A DNA stretch of 64,000 bases. Source: Orrella daihaiensis. Lineage in GTDB: Bacteria > Pseudomonadota > Gammaproteobacteria > Burkholderiales > Burkholderiaceae_B. The notes below the pieces were generated by a model that ran no database searches, was not told where the DNA came from, and saw nothing but the letters and a program-made list of their open reading frames with translations. How positions within the stretch are numbered: position 1 is the stretch's first letter; every line of letters begins with the position of its first letter. Both the position numbers and the translations under genes were made by a program. The stretch lies in contig NZ_CP063982.1 of NCBI RefSeq assembly GCF_022811525.1, positions 1,488,001 through 1,552,000 of the forward strand. The letters run 5' to 3'. Shown one piece after another: positions 43,791 through 52,495 of this stretch.

Positions 43791-44726
43791 GTGAGTTCTC
43801 CCCGTGTCAAATCGATAGCCTGCGCCAGCCCTGGTGGTTTACATCGCATGGCTTACTACGAATGGGGCGACCCGGATAATTCGGATTTATTGCTCTGCGT
43901 ACATGGACTTACGCGTACGGGACGTGATTTCGATGTTCTGGCTGAGCATTTGTCCAAACGGTTTCGTGTCGTTTGCCCGGATGTGGTTGGTCGCGGACTA
44001 TCAGACTGGCTCGTACAACCCTTAAGCTATGCGGTGCCCCAGTATGCGGCTGACATGGTTGCTCTTGTTGCTCGTTTACAGCCCAAGACCTTGTGTTGGG
44101 TGGGTACCTCAATGGGCGGCCTGATTGCTTTATCCTACGCGGCGCTGGTCGCTCATGCTAAGGACCCTGATCGTGCGCTGCCACCAGCTAGACGAAACGC
44201 TACCATCGGGGAACCTGTCATACCGATCAGTCGTCTGGTGCTCAATGATGTTGGACCCCGGATAGAGGCGTCTTCTCTCACGCGAATTGGTCAATATCTT
44301 TCTGAGCCGACGAGTTTTGAGACATTTGAGCAGGCGGTCCAGTATATGAGGCAAACAGCTGCTTCGTTTGGACCGCATTCAGATGTTCAATGGGAGATGC
44401 TCACGCGCCATTATTTTGTGCCGTTTAACGGTCGGTGGGTCAAACATTATGATCCCGCTATTGCCGTGGCGTTTGCTGCTGTAACCCAAGATTTGATCAC
44501 CCAGGGAGAGATGATGCTTTGGCAAGCTTACCAATGCGTCCGTGCTCCTACGCTAATCATGCATGGCGAGCAATCCGATCTGCTTTTGACAGACACGGTA
44601 CAGGCCATGTTGGCAGCCAACCCGCAGGCACAGGCCCATACGGTCAAAGGGGTAGGCCACGCGCCAAGCCTGATTGTTCAGGATCAGATTGAGGTGGTGA
44701 GCGAGTTCTTGTTTACTGATGCTTAA
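43791..44726 (+). CDS. Alpha/beta-fold hydrolase
   Basis: Soluble hydrolase of 311 aa. The oxyanion segment is CVHGLTRTGRDFD, the nucleophile S107 in VGTSMGGLIAL, a late aspartate in MHGEQSDLLL and the histidine in VKGVGHAPSL. The substrate is not predictable. GTG start at 43791 with AAGGAG 8 bp before it; an out-of-frame ATG overlaps. It follows comEC by 26 bp. Confidence 0.88.
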   Translation: MSSPRVKSIACASPGGLHRMAYYEWGDPDNSDLLLCVHGLTRTGRDFDVLAEHLSKRFRVVCPDVVGRGLSDWLVQPLSYAVPQYAADMVALVARLQPKTLCWVGTSMGGLIALSYAALVAHAKDPDRALPPARRNATIGEPVIPISRLVLNDVGPRIEASSLTRIGQYLSEPTSFETFEQAVQYMRQTAASFGPHSDVQWEMLTRHYFVPFNGRWVKHYDPAIAVAFAAVTQDLITQGEMMLWQAYQCVRAPTLIMHGEQSDLLLTDTVQAMLAANPQAQAHTVKGVGHAPSLIVQDQIEVVSEFLFTDA

Positions 44727-44768
44727 AACCCTGGCTGCACGAGCCAGCAATGTCGAGTGGAGAGTGAG

Positions 44769-45617
44769 TTGAGCGATTTCTGCCGGCCAGATTTGCATTG
44801 TCATTCGCGACAGTCAGATGGCGAACTTGCGCCGGCTGAACTTGCCATGCGAGCACATGCACATGGTGTGGACCTTTGGGCGTTGACTGACCACGATGAT
44901 GTGTCCGGTGTGGCGCAAGCACGTGAAGCAGCCCAGTCACTAGGCATTGGCTTTGTCGCCGGTGTCGAGATTTCCGTGACTTGGGCCAATCGCACCGTTC
45001 ATGTGGTGGGTCTGGGCATAGATGAGCAACACCCGGTGCTCGTGCAAGGGCTCTCAAGACTGAGATCTGAGCGTGATGCCAGGGCATTTCTAATTGCCGA
45101 CAAGTTAGCCCGTGAGGGGTTTGCAGACGCCTATGACGGCGCACTCCAGTACGTCAAGAACCCCACCTTGGTTAGTCGGACTCATTTTGCCAGGTACCTG
45201 TATGCGTCTGGATATGTCAGCAGCATGCAGATTGCTTTTGACCGCTATCTGGGTGAACAAGGTTCGGCCTATGTTGCGACGCAGTGGGCAAGCCTACAGG
45301 ATGCTGTAAGTTGGATTGTGGCAGCCGATGGTGTAGCGGTGATTGCGCACCCCGGTCGTTACAAGTACAGCGAGCTCGAGTTTGATAGCCTATTTAATGA
45401 ATTTCTTGGGTATGGTGGGCTCGGTATTGAGGTTTGTACAGGTAGTCATCACCCCCATGAAAACGTCCAATATGCCCAAGTGGCCCGCGACTATGGTTTT
45501 TTGGCTTCATGTGGTTCAGATTTCCATGGGCCAGCTGAAAGTCGTTGTGATCTCGGTGGCGTACCAGCACTGCCGCGTGACCTAACGCCAGTTTGGCAGT
45601 CCTTGTCGATCAACTAG
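44769..45617 (+). CDS. rnm: PHP-domain phosphoesterase, RNase AM (YciV/TrpH)-like
   Basis: PHP-fold metal-dependent phosphoesterase of 282 aa. The first motif is DLHCHSRQSDG, followed by LTDHDDVSG, AGVEIS, IAHPGRYK and SCGSDFHGP, the set of metal ligands expected. Characterised members are 5'-3' exoribonucleases that trim the 5' ends of 5S and other rRNAs and hydrolyse pAp. I choose TTG 44769, since GGAG stands 6 bp before it; GTG 44757 is the alternative and has no ribosome site. greB follows after 6 bp. Confidence 0.85.
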   Translation: MSDFCRPDLHCHSRQSDGELAPAELAMRAHAHGVDLWALTDHDDVSGVAQAREAAQSLGIGFVAGVEISVTWANRTVHVVGLGIDEQHPVLVQGLSRLRSERDARAFLIADKLAREGFADAYDGALQYVKNPTLVSRTHFARYLYASGYVSSMQIAFDRYLGEQGSAYVATQWASLQDAVSWIVAADGVAVIAHPGRYKYSELEFDSLFNEFLGYGGLGIEVCTGSHHPHENVQYAQVARDYGFLASCGSDFHGPAESRCDLGGVPALPRDLTPVWQSLSIN

Positions 45618-45623
45618 TTTGCG

Positions 45624-46118
45624 ATGAAAGAAGCAGAATCGACAGTTAAAAACTACATGACTCGTAAGGGATATGAGCGTTTGCGAGCCGAGCTCGTTCA
45701 CCTGATGAACATCGAGCGCCCTGAGGTCGTCCAGACGGTTTCGTGGGCAGCTTCAAATGGAGATCGATCAGAGAACGGCGACTATATCTACGGCAAGAAG
45801 CGGTTGCGCGAAATTGATCGGCGCATTCGATTTTTAACTAAACGCCTCGAAATCGCCCACGTGGTGGATCCTTCTGAACAGGCAGGGTTAGATCAGGTTT
45901 TTTTCGGGGCGACAGTGACCTACAGCGATCCACAAAACGAATTGGTCACCGTTACCATCGTCGGGGTCGATGAGGTGGATCCGCTTAATGGCAAAATCAG
46001 TTGGATTTCACCTGTTGCCAGGGCGCTGATCAAAGCTCGTGAGGGTGATGAAGTAAGGCTGCAAACACCTCAAGGTCCGCAAACGCTGCTTGTGGAGTCT
46101 GTGACTTACGACGACTGA
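45624..46118 (+). CDS. greB: Transcription elongation factor GreB
   Basis: Enters the RNA polymerase secondary channel and stimulates transcript cleavage in arrested complexes. The 164-aa protein has an N-terminal coiled coil whose tip carries the acidic SENGDYIYGKKRL, the GreB wording (GreA has SENAEY), and a C-terminal FKBP-like domain (SWISPVARALIKAREGDEV). It overlaps the convergent epimerase-like gene by 13 bp. Confidence 0.95.
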   Translation: MKEAESTVKNYMTRKGYERLRAELVHLMNIERPEVVQTVSWAASNGDRSENGDYIYGKKRLREIDRRIRFLTKRLEIAHVVDPSEQAGLDQVFFGATVTYSDPQNELVTVTIVGVDEVDPLNGKISWISPVARALIKAREGDEVRLQTPQGPQTLLVESVTYDD

Positions 46119-47014
46119 GTCGCATCTGGTTGTCCGCGGGCGGCGATGAGAGCCTTGTATCCCAGCATGCTATCTGGCCACTTCAGCTTCAAGCCAGTTG
46201 ACAGCAGTTTTTGATTCGACAGGCGTTTTTTTCCCATCATGGGCGAAGCGCTGCCAGATTTCGGTTCCGGGGCGCCTAGCATCCGCGCCAGCCCACGATA
46301 AAGGTCTGCAAGGGGTATCGGGTGGCTGTCAGTGCCGATAAAAACCCCACTTTGCCTCGACCCTAAAAGGTGCAGAATTGCCCGGGCAGCATCTTCTATG
46401 TGGATACGGTTCGCGATAAAGTCTGGGTTGGTGGGTATCGTGGCCGTACCGCTGGCGATTGATGTCAGCAATCCGGTCTTGTTTGGGCCATAGATGCCAG
46501 AAAGCCTGAGGATAATCGCGCCAGCCCAGTGTTGCGCCAGCCAGGTCTCCGCTTCGAGCAATATCCTGCCATTAAAGCCGCGTGGTTTAGTCGGGCTAGT
46601 CTCGTCAAACTCACCTTTCGTTTGGTTGTCGTATACCGCAGTTGACGAGACAAAGAGCAGTTGTGGCGGTGCATGATGACTTTTTTGTGCTGGGCTTGCT
46701 TTCTGAGCCGTCAAATATTGCACGAGATTCCGAAGACCGTCGACATAAGTTGACCGGTACGCACTCTCAAGTCGTTCACTTGGGGCAGCGCAATAGACGA
46801 CGTGGGTTATCTCTGCAACGTGATCGGTCAGCGCCGCCAGCGATTCAGGCTGACTGAGATCCGCTTGAATCCAGCTGATGTTGCTAGCGTAGACCTTATT
46901 CGGAGGATTACGCCGGATCGCAAGCACGGCAGTTTGCTCCCAGCCTGCAGTGGTCAGGCAGGTCTGCGCAAGTGTTTGGCCTAGATCACCAAATCCCGCG
47001 ATTAAGAGTTTCAA
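46106..47014 (-). CDS. NAD(P)-binding epimerase/dehydratase-like protein
   Basis: Extended-SDR Rossmann protein of 302 aa, YeeZ-like. Seen: N-terminal GFGDLGQ nucleotide-binding loop, VVYCAAPSE, SSTAVYDNQ with its serine/tyrosine, and ILRLSGIYGPNKTGL. The usual YxxxK is not obvious, so catalysis is uncertain. Start ATG 47014 overlaps the upstream methyltransferase stop as ATGA. Its 3' end overlaps greB on the other strand. Confidence 0.8.
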   Translation of the reverse strand: MKLLIAGFGDLGQTLAQTCLTTAGWEQTAVLAIRRNPPNKVYASNISWIQADLSQPESLAALTDHVAEITHVVYCAAPSERLESAYRSTYVDGLRNLVQYLTAQKASPAQKSHHAPPQLLFVSSTAVYDNQTKGEFDETSPTKPRGFNGRILLEAETWLAQHWAGAIILRLSGIYGPNKTGLLTSIASGTATIPTNPDFIANRIHIEDAARAILHLLGSRQSGVFIGTDSHPIPLADLYRGLARMLGAPEPKSGSASPMMGKKRLSNQKLLSTGLKLKWPDSMLGYKALIAARGQPDATQSS

Positions 47015-47874
47015 ACTTTGATCTCCTGGTGTTTATTTAGGTCCGCTGGCACAAAAAATCTATCGGCCAGGGCCGGTAAGCCAACTCGATCAAGCATTTG
47101 CTGTAATTTGAGGGCAGACTTCTGTTGTGGTTTACCTTTGCGCTTGGCAATGATGAGTTCATTTTTAAGGGCGTGTTCCCAGCCAACTAGCTCAGTGACC
47201 GTGACCTGATAGCCATGCGCCTCAAGCTGCAGGCAACGAAGGGTATTGGTCAGGTGGCTGCCAAATTCTCGGGTGTGAATCGGTCGTCGCCAGAGCTCAG
47301 ACAGTGGATCATCGTCGTAAGGTCGTTTGGATTGCCTGAGTGCTGCGGCCACCTCCGCCTGACAGCAGGGCACCACCACAATGTGCTTGGCCTGTTTGGC
47401 TAAGCCAAAAGCAATTGCATCATCAGTGGCCGTATCGCAGGCATGCAAAGCCGTGACTATTTCGACCTCGGATGGCAATTCGGGGCTGCACACCGCATCA
47501 CTGGCATTTAAGGCTAGAAATCTCATCTGTGTGAACGCTGCCTCTTTAGCAAGCGCCTCGGCTTTAAGTACTAGATCTTGACGTCGTTCAATTCCAATAA
47601 CGCTGGCCTGGGGCGCAAATTGTTTGAAATACAGGTCAACCAGAATAAAGCCAAGATAAGACTTGCCAGCACCATGATCAACGAGCGTGAATGCAGGGTT
47701 GTGGTGTTGTGTTTCTTCAAGCAGAGGCTTGATGAACTGAAACAAGTGATTGACTTGCTTGAGCTTGCGTCGACTATCTTGGTTCAATTTGCCATCGCGC
47801 GTCAGAATGTGCAGTGCCTTGAGCAAGGCCTCAGACTGACCGGGCAGAAATTCGGTAGTATTCATGCCCCTCAT
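47011..47874 (-). CDS. SAM-dependent methyltransferase-like protein
   Basis: A 287-aa protein with a Rossmann methyltransferase core: VDHGAGKSYLGFIL (SAM loop), IGIERRQDLV (acidic end of strand 2), TALHACDTATDDAI and VVVPCCQAEVAAAL. The wording fits the methyltransferase-32 group, which includes eukaryotic glutathione-S-transferase-C-terminal-domain (GSTCD)-like proteins and many unnamed bacterial ones; the substrate is unknown. ATG 47865 is an alternative start, with GAGGGG too close to it. It is coupled by ATGA to the epimerase-like gene. Confidence 0.72.
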   Translation of the reverse strand: MRGMNTTEFLPGQSEALLKALHILTRDGKLNQDSRRKLKQVNHLFQFIKPLLEETQHHNPAFTLVDHGAGKSYLGFILVDLYFKQFAPQASVIGIERRQDLVLKAEALAKEAAFTQMRFLALNASDAVCSPELPSEVEIVTALHACDTATDDAIAFGLAKQAKHIVVVPCCQAEVAAALRQSKRPYDDDPLSELWRRPIHTREFGSHLTNTLRCLQLEAHGYQVTVTELVGWEHALKNELIIAKRKGKPQQKSALKLQQMLDRVGLPALADRFFVPADLNKHQEIKV

Positions 47875-47918
47875 TGTAGTGTTCGGATTGTGCCGTTGTC
47901 GTGGTGGGGCGCGACGAC

Positions 47919-48545
47919 TTAAAAACCGGGTGGCAGCGATAGTGTCTCAGTCTTCGCGGGATAAATCCGCCATGGATCGTCGGGGTTACCAGTCAATTCA
48001 AGCCATACACCATCACCACTGTTGACCCAGGTGTTGGCGATCGCGCTGACGACTACCTGATGACTACTCATGATGTACGGGCCACCGGCAGGATCTAGCT
48101 TTTTTAGGAAAGACTGCAATTCGCGCATCTGCGAAGGACCGGCCGCGCGATTCTGAAAAAATGAGTTCAAGGCTGGTAGTGCTTGAACTTGACCCACATT
48201 CATTAGTTCTGCCGTTTCAAACGATCTGCACCACTGGCTAGACCAAACCGCGGTCGGTTTGATCCCTAGCGATTTGAGTTGTCGGCCAATGTCTCTGGCT
48301 TGCTCGCGACCTTGGTGGCTCAGGTTACGTTGGGTCGAACAATCATTCAGATCAAAATTGTCTGGGTCACCACCACCTGGTGCATAGGCATGGCGCAACA
48401 GCAGAACCAGCGACCTTGTGTCGCTGGCAGCTGCCGGTTTGGGCGTAACCATGGTCACCGCGACCGCGACCACAACCGCGATCCAAAGTAGTCGATCAAG
48501 ATGTTTAATGAGTGAGTTGGTCATGGCAATGGTGGCCCGAGGCAT
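47919..48545 (-). CDS. Exported histidine phosphatase-family protein
   Basis: A 208-aa member of the histidine phosphatase (phosphoglycerate mutase-like) superfamily with an N-terminal signal or anchor: hydrophobic LLWIAVVVAVAVTMV followed by PKPAAASD, a probable signal-peptidase site. The phosphate pocket starts LLLRHAYAPGGGDPDNF, with SSQWCRS and the second histidine in MSSHQVVV. So it likely acts in the periplasm on an unknown phosphoester. Start 48545 has AAAGG nearby; ATG 48524 would shorten the n-region by seven residues. Confidence 0.78.
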   Translation of the reverse strand: MPRATIAMTNSLIKHLDRLLWIAVVVAVAVTMVTPKPAAASDTRSLVLLLRHAYAPGGGDPDNFDLNDCSTQRNLSHQGREQARDIGRQLKSLGIKPTAVWSSQWCRSFETAELMNVGQVQALPALNSFFQNRAAGPSQMRELQSFLKKLDPAGGPYIMSSHQVVVSAIANTWVNSGDGVWLELTGNPDDPWRIYPAKTETLSLPPGF

Positions 48546-48668
48546 CGGACCTTTGGGCTTTCATGGCTTGGTGAATCATTACGTTAACTGAAGATCTCCG
48601 ATTGGCTTGCAACCGTTACACTAGCGTATGGGTATTTCGGACAATCATAAGTCTGTCAGGAGAGCGGG

Positions 48669-49514
48669 ATGTCTGATGTGATAGCGCTGGTGTTTGATTT
48701 TGATGACACATTGGCGCCTGATAGCACCTCAGGATTTCTTGAGCATATAGGCGTTGATACGGCCAATTTTTGGGCTCATCACGTCGATCCACTGCTAGGC
48801 AATGGCTGGGATCCTGTGCCGGCCTATCTGTATGCCATGATCGAGCTGTCAAAGTCAGGGCAATATGGCAAGATCACTAAAGACTTGCTTTCCAACTGGG
48901 GCAGGGCTTTACCGCTTCATTCGGGTGTTCAAAGCCTTTTTGAGCGTTTGAGGCAGCAAGTTCGTGAAGTGCAGCCACAGGTTCAGCTCGAGTTTTACTT
49001 GATATCGAGTGGTATTGGTGACGTGGTGCGTCATACACGCGTGGCGCACGAGTTTACTCAGATTTGGGCATCAGAGTTCGTCTATGCTGAAGATGGTGGC
49101 ATTTCGTTTCCTAAAAGAATAGTCAGCTTTACTGATAAAACGCGCTACCTTTTCCACGTGCAAAAAGGGATCATCGGCGCTGCTTTTGAGAGTCAACCCT
49201 TTGAGGTAAACCGTAAAGTACCCGAGGATCGCTTGCGTGTGCCATTTGATCAAATGGTGTTTGTTGGCGATGGATACACCGATATCCCATGCTTTTCTTT
49301 GGTGCGCCAGGCGGGCGGTATTGCCTTTGGAGTGTGGGATCCTAAACACCGGGATAAACGCAGCCGTGCCTGGGGCTTTATCGAAGACGGTAGAGTGAAC
49401 AATCTGAATCAGGCTAGATATGATGAAGACGCCGAGCTTTACCAGTGGCTTGAGGAGGCGGTCATCAGTCTAGCCAAGCGAATTGCGGTCAAGGCGCGCA
49501 TGTACCGTGGATGA
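48669..49514 (+). CDS. HAD-superfamily phosphatase
   Basis: Cytoplasmic 281-aa haloacid dehalogenase-like hydrolase. The nucleophile motif is FDFDDTLAPDS (D10 and D12), then LISSG as the threonine/serine motif, a lysine further on, and VFVGDGYTDIPCF as the acidic motif IV. The insertion after motif I is all-helical (subclass I). Substrate unknown. A GGAGAG ribosome site stands before ATG. Its stop overlaps the tadA start by 8 bp. Confidence 0.85.
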   Translation: MSDVIALVFDFDDTLAPDSTSGFLEHIGVDTANFWAHHVDPLLGNGWDPVPAYLYAMIELSKSGQYGKITKDLLSNWGRALPLHSGVQSLFERLRQQVREVQPQVQLEFYLISSGIGDVVRHTRVAHEFTQIWASEFVYAEDGGISFPKRIVSFTDKTRYLFHVQKGIIGAAFESQPFEVNRKVPEDRLRVPFDQMVFVGDGYTDIPCFSLVRQAGGIAFGVWDPKHRDKRSRAWGFIEDGRVNNLNQARYDEDAELYQWLEEAVISLAKRIAVKARMYRG

Positions 49515-49968
49515 TGAGCATTTCATGATGCTAGCCATTGAGCAGGCCAAGCGTGCTCAAGCCGATGGTGAGGTGCCGGTCGGTGCGGTTCTGGTTAACG
49601 CAAGCGGAGAAGTGCTTGCAGAAGGTGCCAACGCAGTAATTGGACGATCGGATCCGACGGCTCATGCCGAGATTGTGGCGTTGCGAGCCGCTGGCGCAAT
49701 ACTGGAGAACTACCGCTTGCCTGACACAACACTGTACGTCACGCTCGAGCCGTGTGCGATGTGTCTCGGGGCTCTGTTTCACGCGCGCGTTAGCCGTATT
49801 GTGTTTGGGGCCTATGATCCCAAAACCGGTGCATGTGGCTCGAAACTGGATCTGGCCGCGCCTGATCTGATTAATTACCACGCCAAGGTTCAAGGTGGCG
49901 TCTTGGGGCAGAAATGTGGACAGCTTTTGACTGATTTTTTTAAAGAGAAAAGAAATCAACAATCATGA
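49507..49968 (+). CDS. tadA: tRNA-specific adenosine deaminase
   Basis: Deaminates A34 to inosine in tRNA-Arg(ACG), essential for decoding CGN. The 153-aa protein has the zinc site H53-A-E55 (TAHAEIVAL) and P-C83-A-M-C86, with E55 the proton shuttle. I use GTG 49507, which gives the family N terminus; in-frame ATGs 18 and 21 bp later would cut helix 1. It overlaps the HAD gene by 8 bp and ldcA follows 91 bp later. Confidence 0.94.
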   Translation: MDDEHFMMLAIEQAKRAQADGEVPVGAVLVNASGEVLAEGANAVIGRSDPTAHAEIVALRAAGAILENYRLPDTTLYVTLEPCAMCLGALFHARVSRIVFGAYDPKTGACGSKLDLAAPDLINYHAKVQGGVLGQKCGQLLTDFFKEKRNQQS

Positions 49969-50059
49969 TCTGATAGCTTGACCGGTGTTGCTATGGTAGA
50001 CCGTCGCTGAGATCAGATTGCAACGTCTGACTATTTCATCATTATTTCAAGGCTGACAA

Positions 50060-50980
50060 ATGGCTGAGCATCATCACGACCACGAACCACTAGCCAATAA
50101 TGGCATTTACGTGATTGCACCGTCAGGTGCCATCCATCAACCCGAGCGACTCACCCTTGCAACCCAGAACCTCAAGCAGCTAGGGTTTAAGGTCAAGGTC
50201 GACCGGCAGGTCAAGCTGGTGGAAGAGCGTTTTGCAGGTTCAGATAGCAAGCGCCTCGAAGGCATTGAGCGTTCTCTTGTACAGCCTTTCGATATCGTCA
50301 TGGCAGCTCGGGGTGGCTATGGGTTATCGAGGCTATTACCCGCAATTGACTTTAATGCTGTGGCCGATAGCGGCAAAGTTTTTGTGGGGCATAGTGATTT
50401 CACCGCATTCAATCTCGCGCTACTAGCACAAACAGGGCAGGTGAGTTACACCGGTCCAAGTATGGTGACTGACTTTGGGGTTAAAACACCCAACGGATTG
50501 ACGGCGGAGTTGTTCGGTGAAGTGATGCGCGGCGAGCTTGAAATCCTTAGCTTTCAGAGTCCCGGATCCGATCCATTTGATGGTCGTGGCGTACTCTGGG
50601 GCGGGAACTTGGCGATGACCGTCTCACTCCTGGGCACCCCACACTTCCCGAAGATTAAAGGCGGCATTTTGTTTGTTGAAGATGTTAACGAGCATCCCTA
50701 CAGGATCGAGCGTATGCTGTTGCAGCTCGCTCATGCTGGTGTGCTCGCTAAACAAAAAGCCCTGATACTTGGGCACTTCACTGATTACAAAGTATCAGCG
50801 CAGGATCGTGGCTATGACATGGCCTCAGTCATTGAACACATCCGTAAAACTGTGGGGATCCCAGTCATTACCGGCTTGCCATACGGTCATACTGCCGCCA
50901 AGGTAACCCTACCCATCGGAGCCAAGGTGGGGTTAGCCACCGAGGCTGGCATGGCCTATCTTGTTATTCACGAACACTGA
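50060..50980 (+). CDS. ldcA: LD-carboxypeptidase (murein tetrapeptide carboxypeptidase)
   Basis: Peptidase family S66 enzyme that removes the terminal D-Ala from tetrapeptides during peptidoglycan recycling. The nucleophile is S112 in VGHSDFTAF; the conserved glutamate lies in FVEDVNEHPYRIERML and the histidine in GLPYGHTAAK. No signal peptide, so cytoplasmic. The N terminus is histidine-rich (EHHHDHE at residues 3-9). Its last 17 bp overlap the convergent alsT gene. Confidence 0.94.
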   Translation: MAEHHHDHEPLANNGIYVIAPSGAIHQPERLTLATQNLKQLGFKVKVDRQVKLVEERFAGSDSKRLEGIERSLVQPFDIVMAARGGYGLSRLLPAIDFNAVADSGKVFVGHSDFTAFNLALLAQTGQVSYTGPSMVTDFGVKTPNGLTAELFGEVMRGELEILSFQSPGSDPFDGRGVLWGGNLAMTVSLLGTPHFPKIKGGILFVEDVNEHPYRIERMLLQLAHAGVLAKQKALILGHFTDYKVSAQDRGYDMASVIEHIRKTVGIPVITGLPYGHTAAKVTLPIGAKVGLATEAGMAYLVIHEH

Positions 50981-52292
50981 TCGGCTCGGGTAGCCTCTGA
51001 TGGACAACGATGCCCGATAACAGCAGCAAGCCAATTAAATTGGGAAATGCCATCAGCCCGTTAAATACGTCAGCCAACGCCCAAACCAGGTCTAGCGAGA
51101 TTGTGGTTCCGAGCATAACGAACCCGGTGTAAACAAAGCGATAAGGCACCACCGCTTTCTCCGATAATAAGTAGGCTGCGCATTTCTCGCCATAATAAGA
51201 CCAACCCAGAATTGTCGAGTAGGCAAAAAAGATAAGACCTATCGTCACGACCCACCCGCCAACACCTGGCAGTAAAGTTTCAAAACTGTTTGAGGTCAGA
51301 GCAGCGCCCGTGACACCGTCATGAAACTGTCCTGCCATCACAAGCACCAAGCCAGTGATGGTGCAAACGATGATGGTGTCTAGAAATGTGCCGGTCATTG
51401 AGACGAGTGCCTGATCTTGAGGGAAGTTGGTTTTAGCAGCAGCTGCGGCGATCGGTGCGGTTCCGATGCCCGCCTCATTAGAAAACACACCTCGTGCGAC
51501 GCCGTAGCGGATAACGGCGCCGATTGCCCCACCCGCGACTGCATCAGCAGCCCAGGCATCGCGCAATATGACCGACAAAGCTGGGAGCACAAGTTCGTAG
51601 TTCGCAACGATGATGATCAAGCCACCGGTCAAGTACAGCAAGGCCATTGCCGGTACGATCAAAGATGCCACCCTCGCAATGCTGCGAATGCCACCTAGAA
51701 GCACCAACCCCGTAATTGTGGTCAGGATCACACCCGAGATCCAGCCAGGCACGCCAAAGGTGTTTTGCACGGCTTGAGCAACTGAATTTGACTGCACGGA
51801 GTTGCCAGTGCCTAGTGCAGCGATCATGCCGCAAACAGCGAACATGATTGCCAGGCTTTTTAGCCCCAAGCCTTTTTCCAGATAGTACATGGGGCCACCT
51901 GCCATTTGACCGTTTCGGTCGCGTACGCGAAAGTAAACCGCTAAATAGGCCTCCGCGTACTTGGTGGCCATCCCGAAAAGCGCAGACAGCCACATCCAGA
52001 AGATCGCCCCTGGCCCACCGAGTACGACCGCGGTCGCCACACCTGCAATGTTGCCAGTTCCGATGGTGCCCGCCATGGCGGTCATTAAAGCCTGAAACTG
52101 AGAAATGTCACCTGGCGCGTCGCTTTGTGGGCTTTTGGAGAAGGCCAGTTTTAAAGCGCGTGGTAGTGCATGAAACTGTAGACCTTTAAGGCGTACGGTA
52201 TAAAACACGCCAGTGCCAACCAATAACACTAATAAAACGGGTCCCCAAACCCAACCGCCGATTATGTTTAGCCAATGAGTTAAGTCCTGCAT
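50964..52292 (-). CDS. Sodium:alanine/glycine symporter (AGCS family)
   Basis: Inner-membrane amino-acid carrier of 442 aa with about ten hydrophobic segments. Family motifs: GTIGTGNIAGVATA near residue 75-90 (the sodium/substrate region), GGPMYYLEKGL, GVARGVFSNEAGIGTAPIAAAAA. Alanine or glycine is the expected substrate. I start at ATG 52292, which has GGGAGAG in front; the open frame extends to 52328. Upstream sequence carries several dyads but not the glycine riboswitch found before some members. Confidence 0.93.
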   Translation of the reverse strand: MQDLTHWLNIIGGWVWGPVLLVLLVGTGVFYTVRLKGLQFHALPRALKLAFSKSPQSDAPGDISQFQALMTAMAGTIGTGNIAGVATAVVLGGPGAIFWMWLSALFGMATKYAEAYLAVYFRVRDRNGQMAGGPMYYLEKGLGLKSLAIMFAVCGMIAALGTGNSVQSNSVAQAVQNTFGVPGWISGVILTTITGLVLLGGIRSIARVASLIVPAMALLYLTGGLIIIVANYELVLPALSVILRDAWAADAVAGGAIGAVIRYGVARGVFSNEAGIGTAPIAAAAAKTNFPQDQALVSMTGTFLDTIIVCTITGLVLVMAGQFHDGVTGAALTSNSFETLLPGVGGWVVTIGLIFFAYSTILGWSYYGEKCAAYLLSEKAVVPYRFVYTGFVMLGTTISLDLVWALADVFNGLMAFPNLIGLLLLSGIVVHQRLPEPISVRE

Positions 52293-52377
52293 GAATGTCT
52301 CTCCCAAATGCGATTTGTTGCCTGTCAAAAAGACCTGACAAGTGGCGCGATGTTAGGAAGTCTCTAGCTACCTTGGC

Positions 52378-52422
52378 GTCGCTAGAACGCGACAATTCAC
52401 AGACTGTGAAACCTTGCAAGGT
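52378..52422. promoter_or_regulatory. Three adjacent dyads between alsT and tsaD
   Basis: GTCGC/GCGAC with a 6-nt loop at 52378-52393; TTCACAG-A-CTGTGAA, a 15-bp palindrome, at 52396-52410; and ACCTTGCAAGGT, a perfect 12-bp palindrome, at 52411-52422. The last two touch each other. They sit in the 203-bp divergent spacer (52293-52495), where nothing else is clear apart from a small TGTCA/TGACA repeat at 52323-52340. Confidence 0.55.
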
Positions 52423-52495
52423 GTAACCGAGGTATTGCCTTTTCTGGTTGTTTGTGGATGCAGAAAAATTGGATCTGTCGCCGTACAATGCGTGT

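Noticed and set aside
52293..52495. Glycine riboswitch upstream of the AGCS symporter gene
   Set aside because: The expected conserved cores and tandem aptamer layout are not present on either strand; the region holds simple dyads instead.
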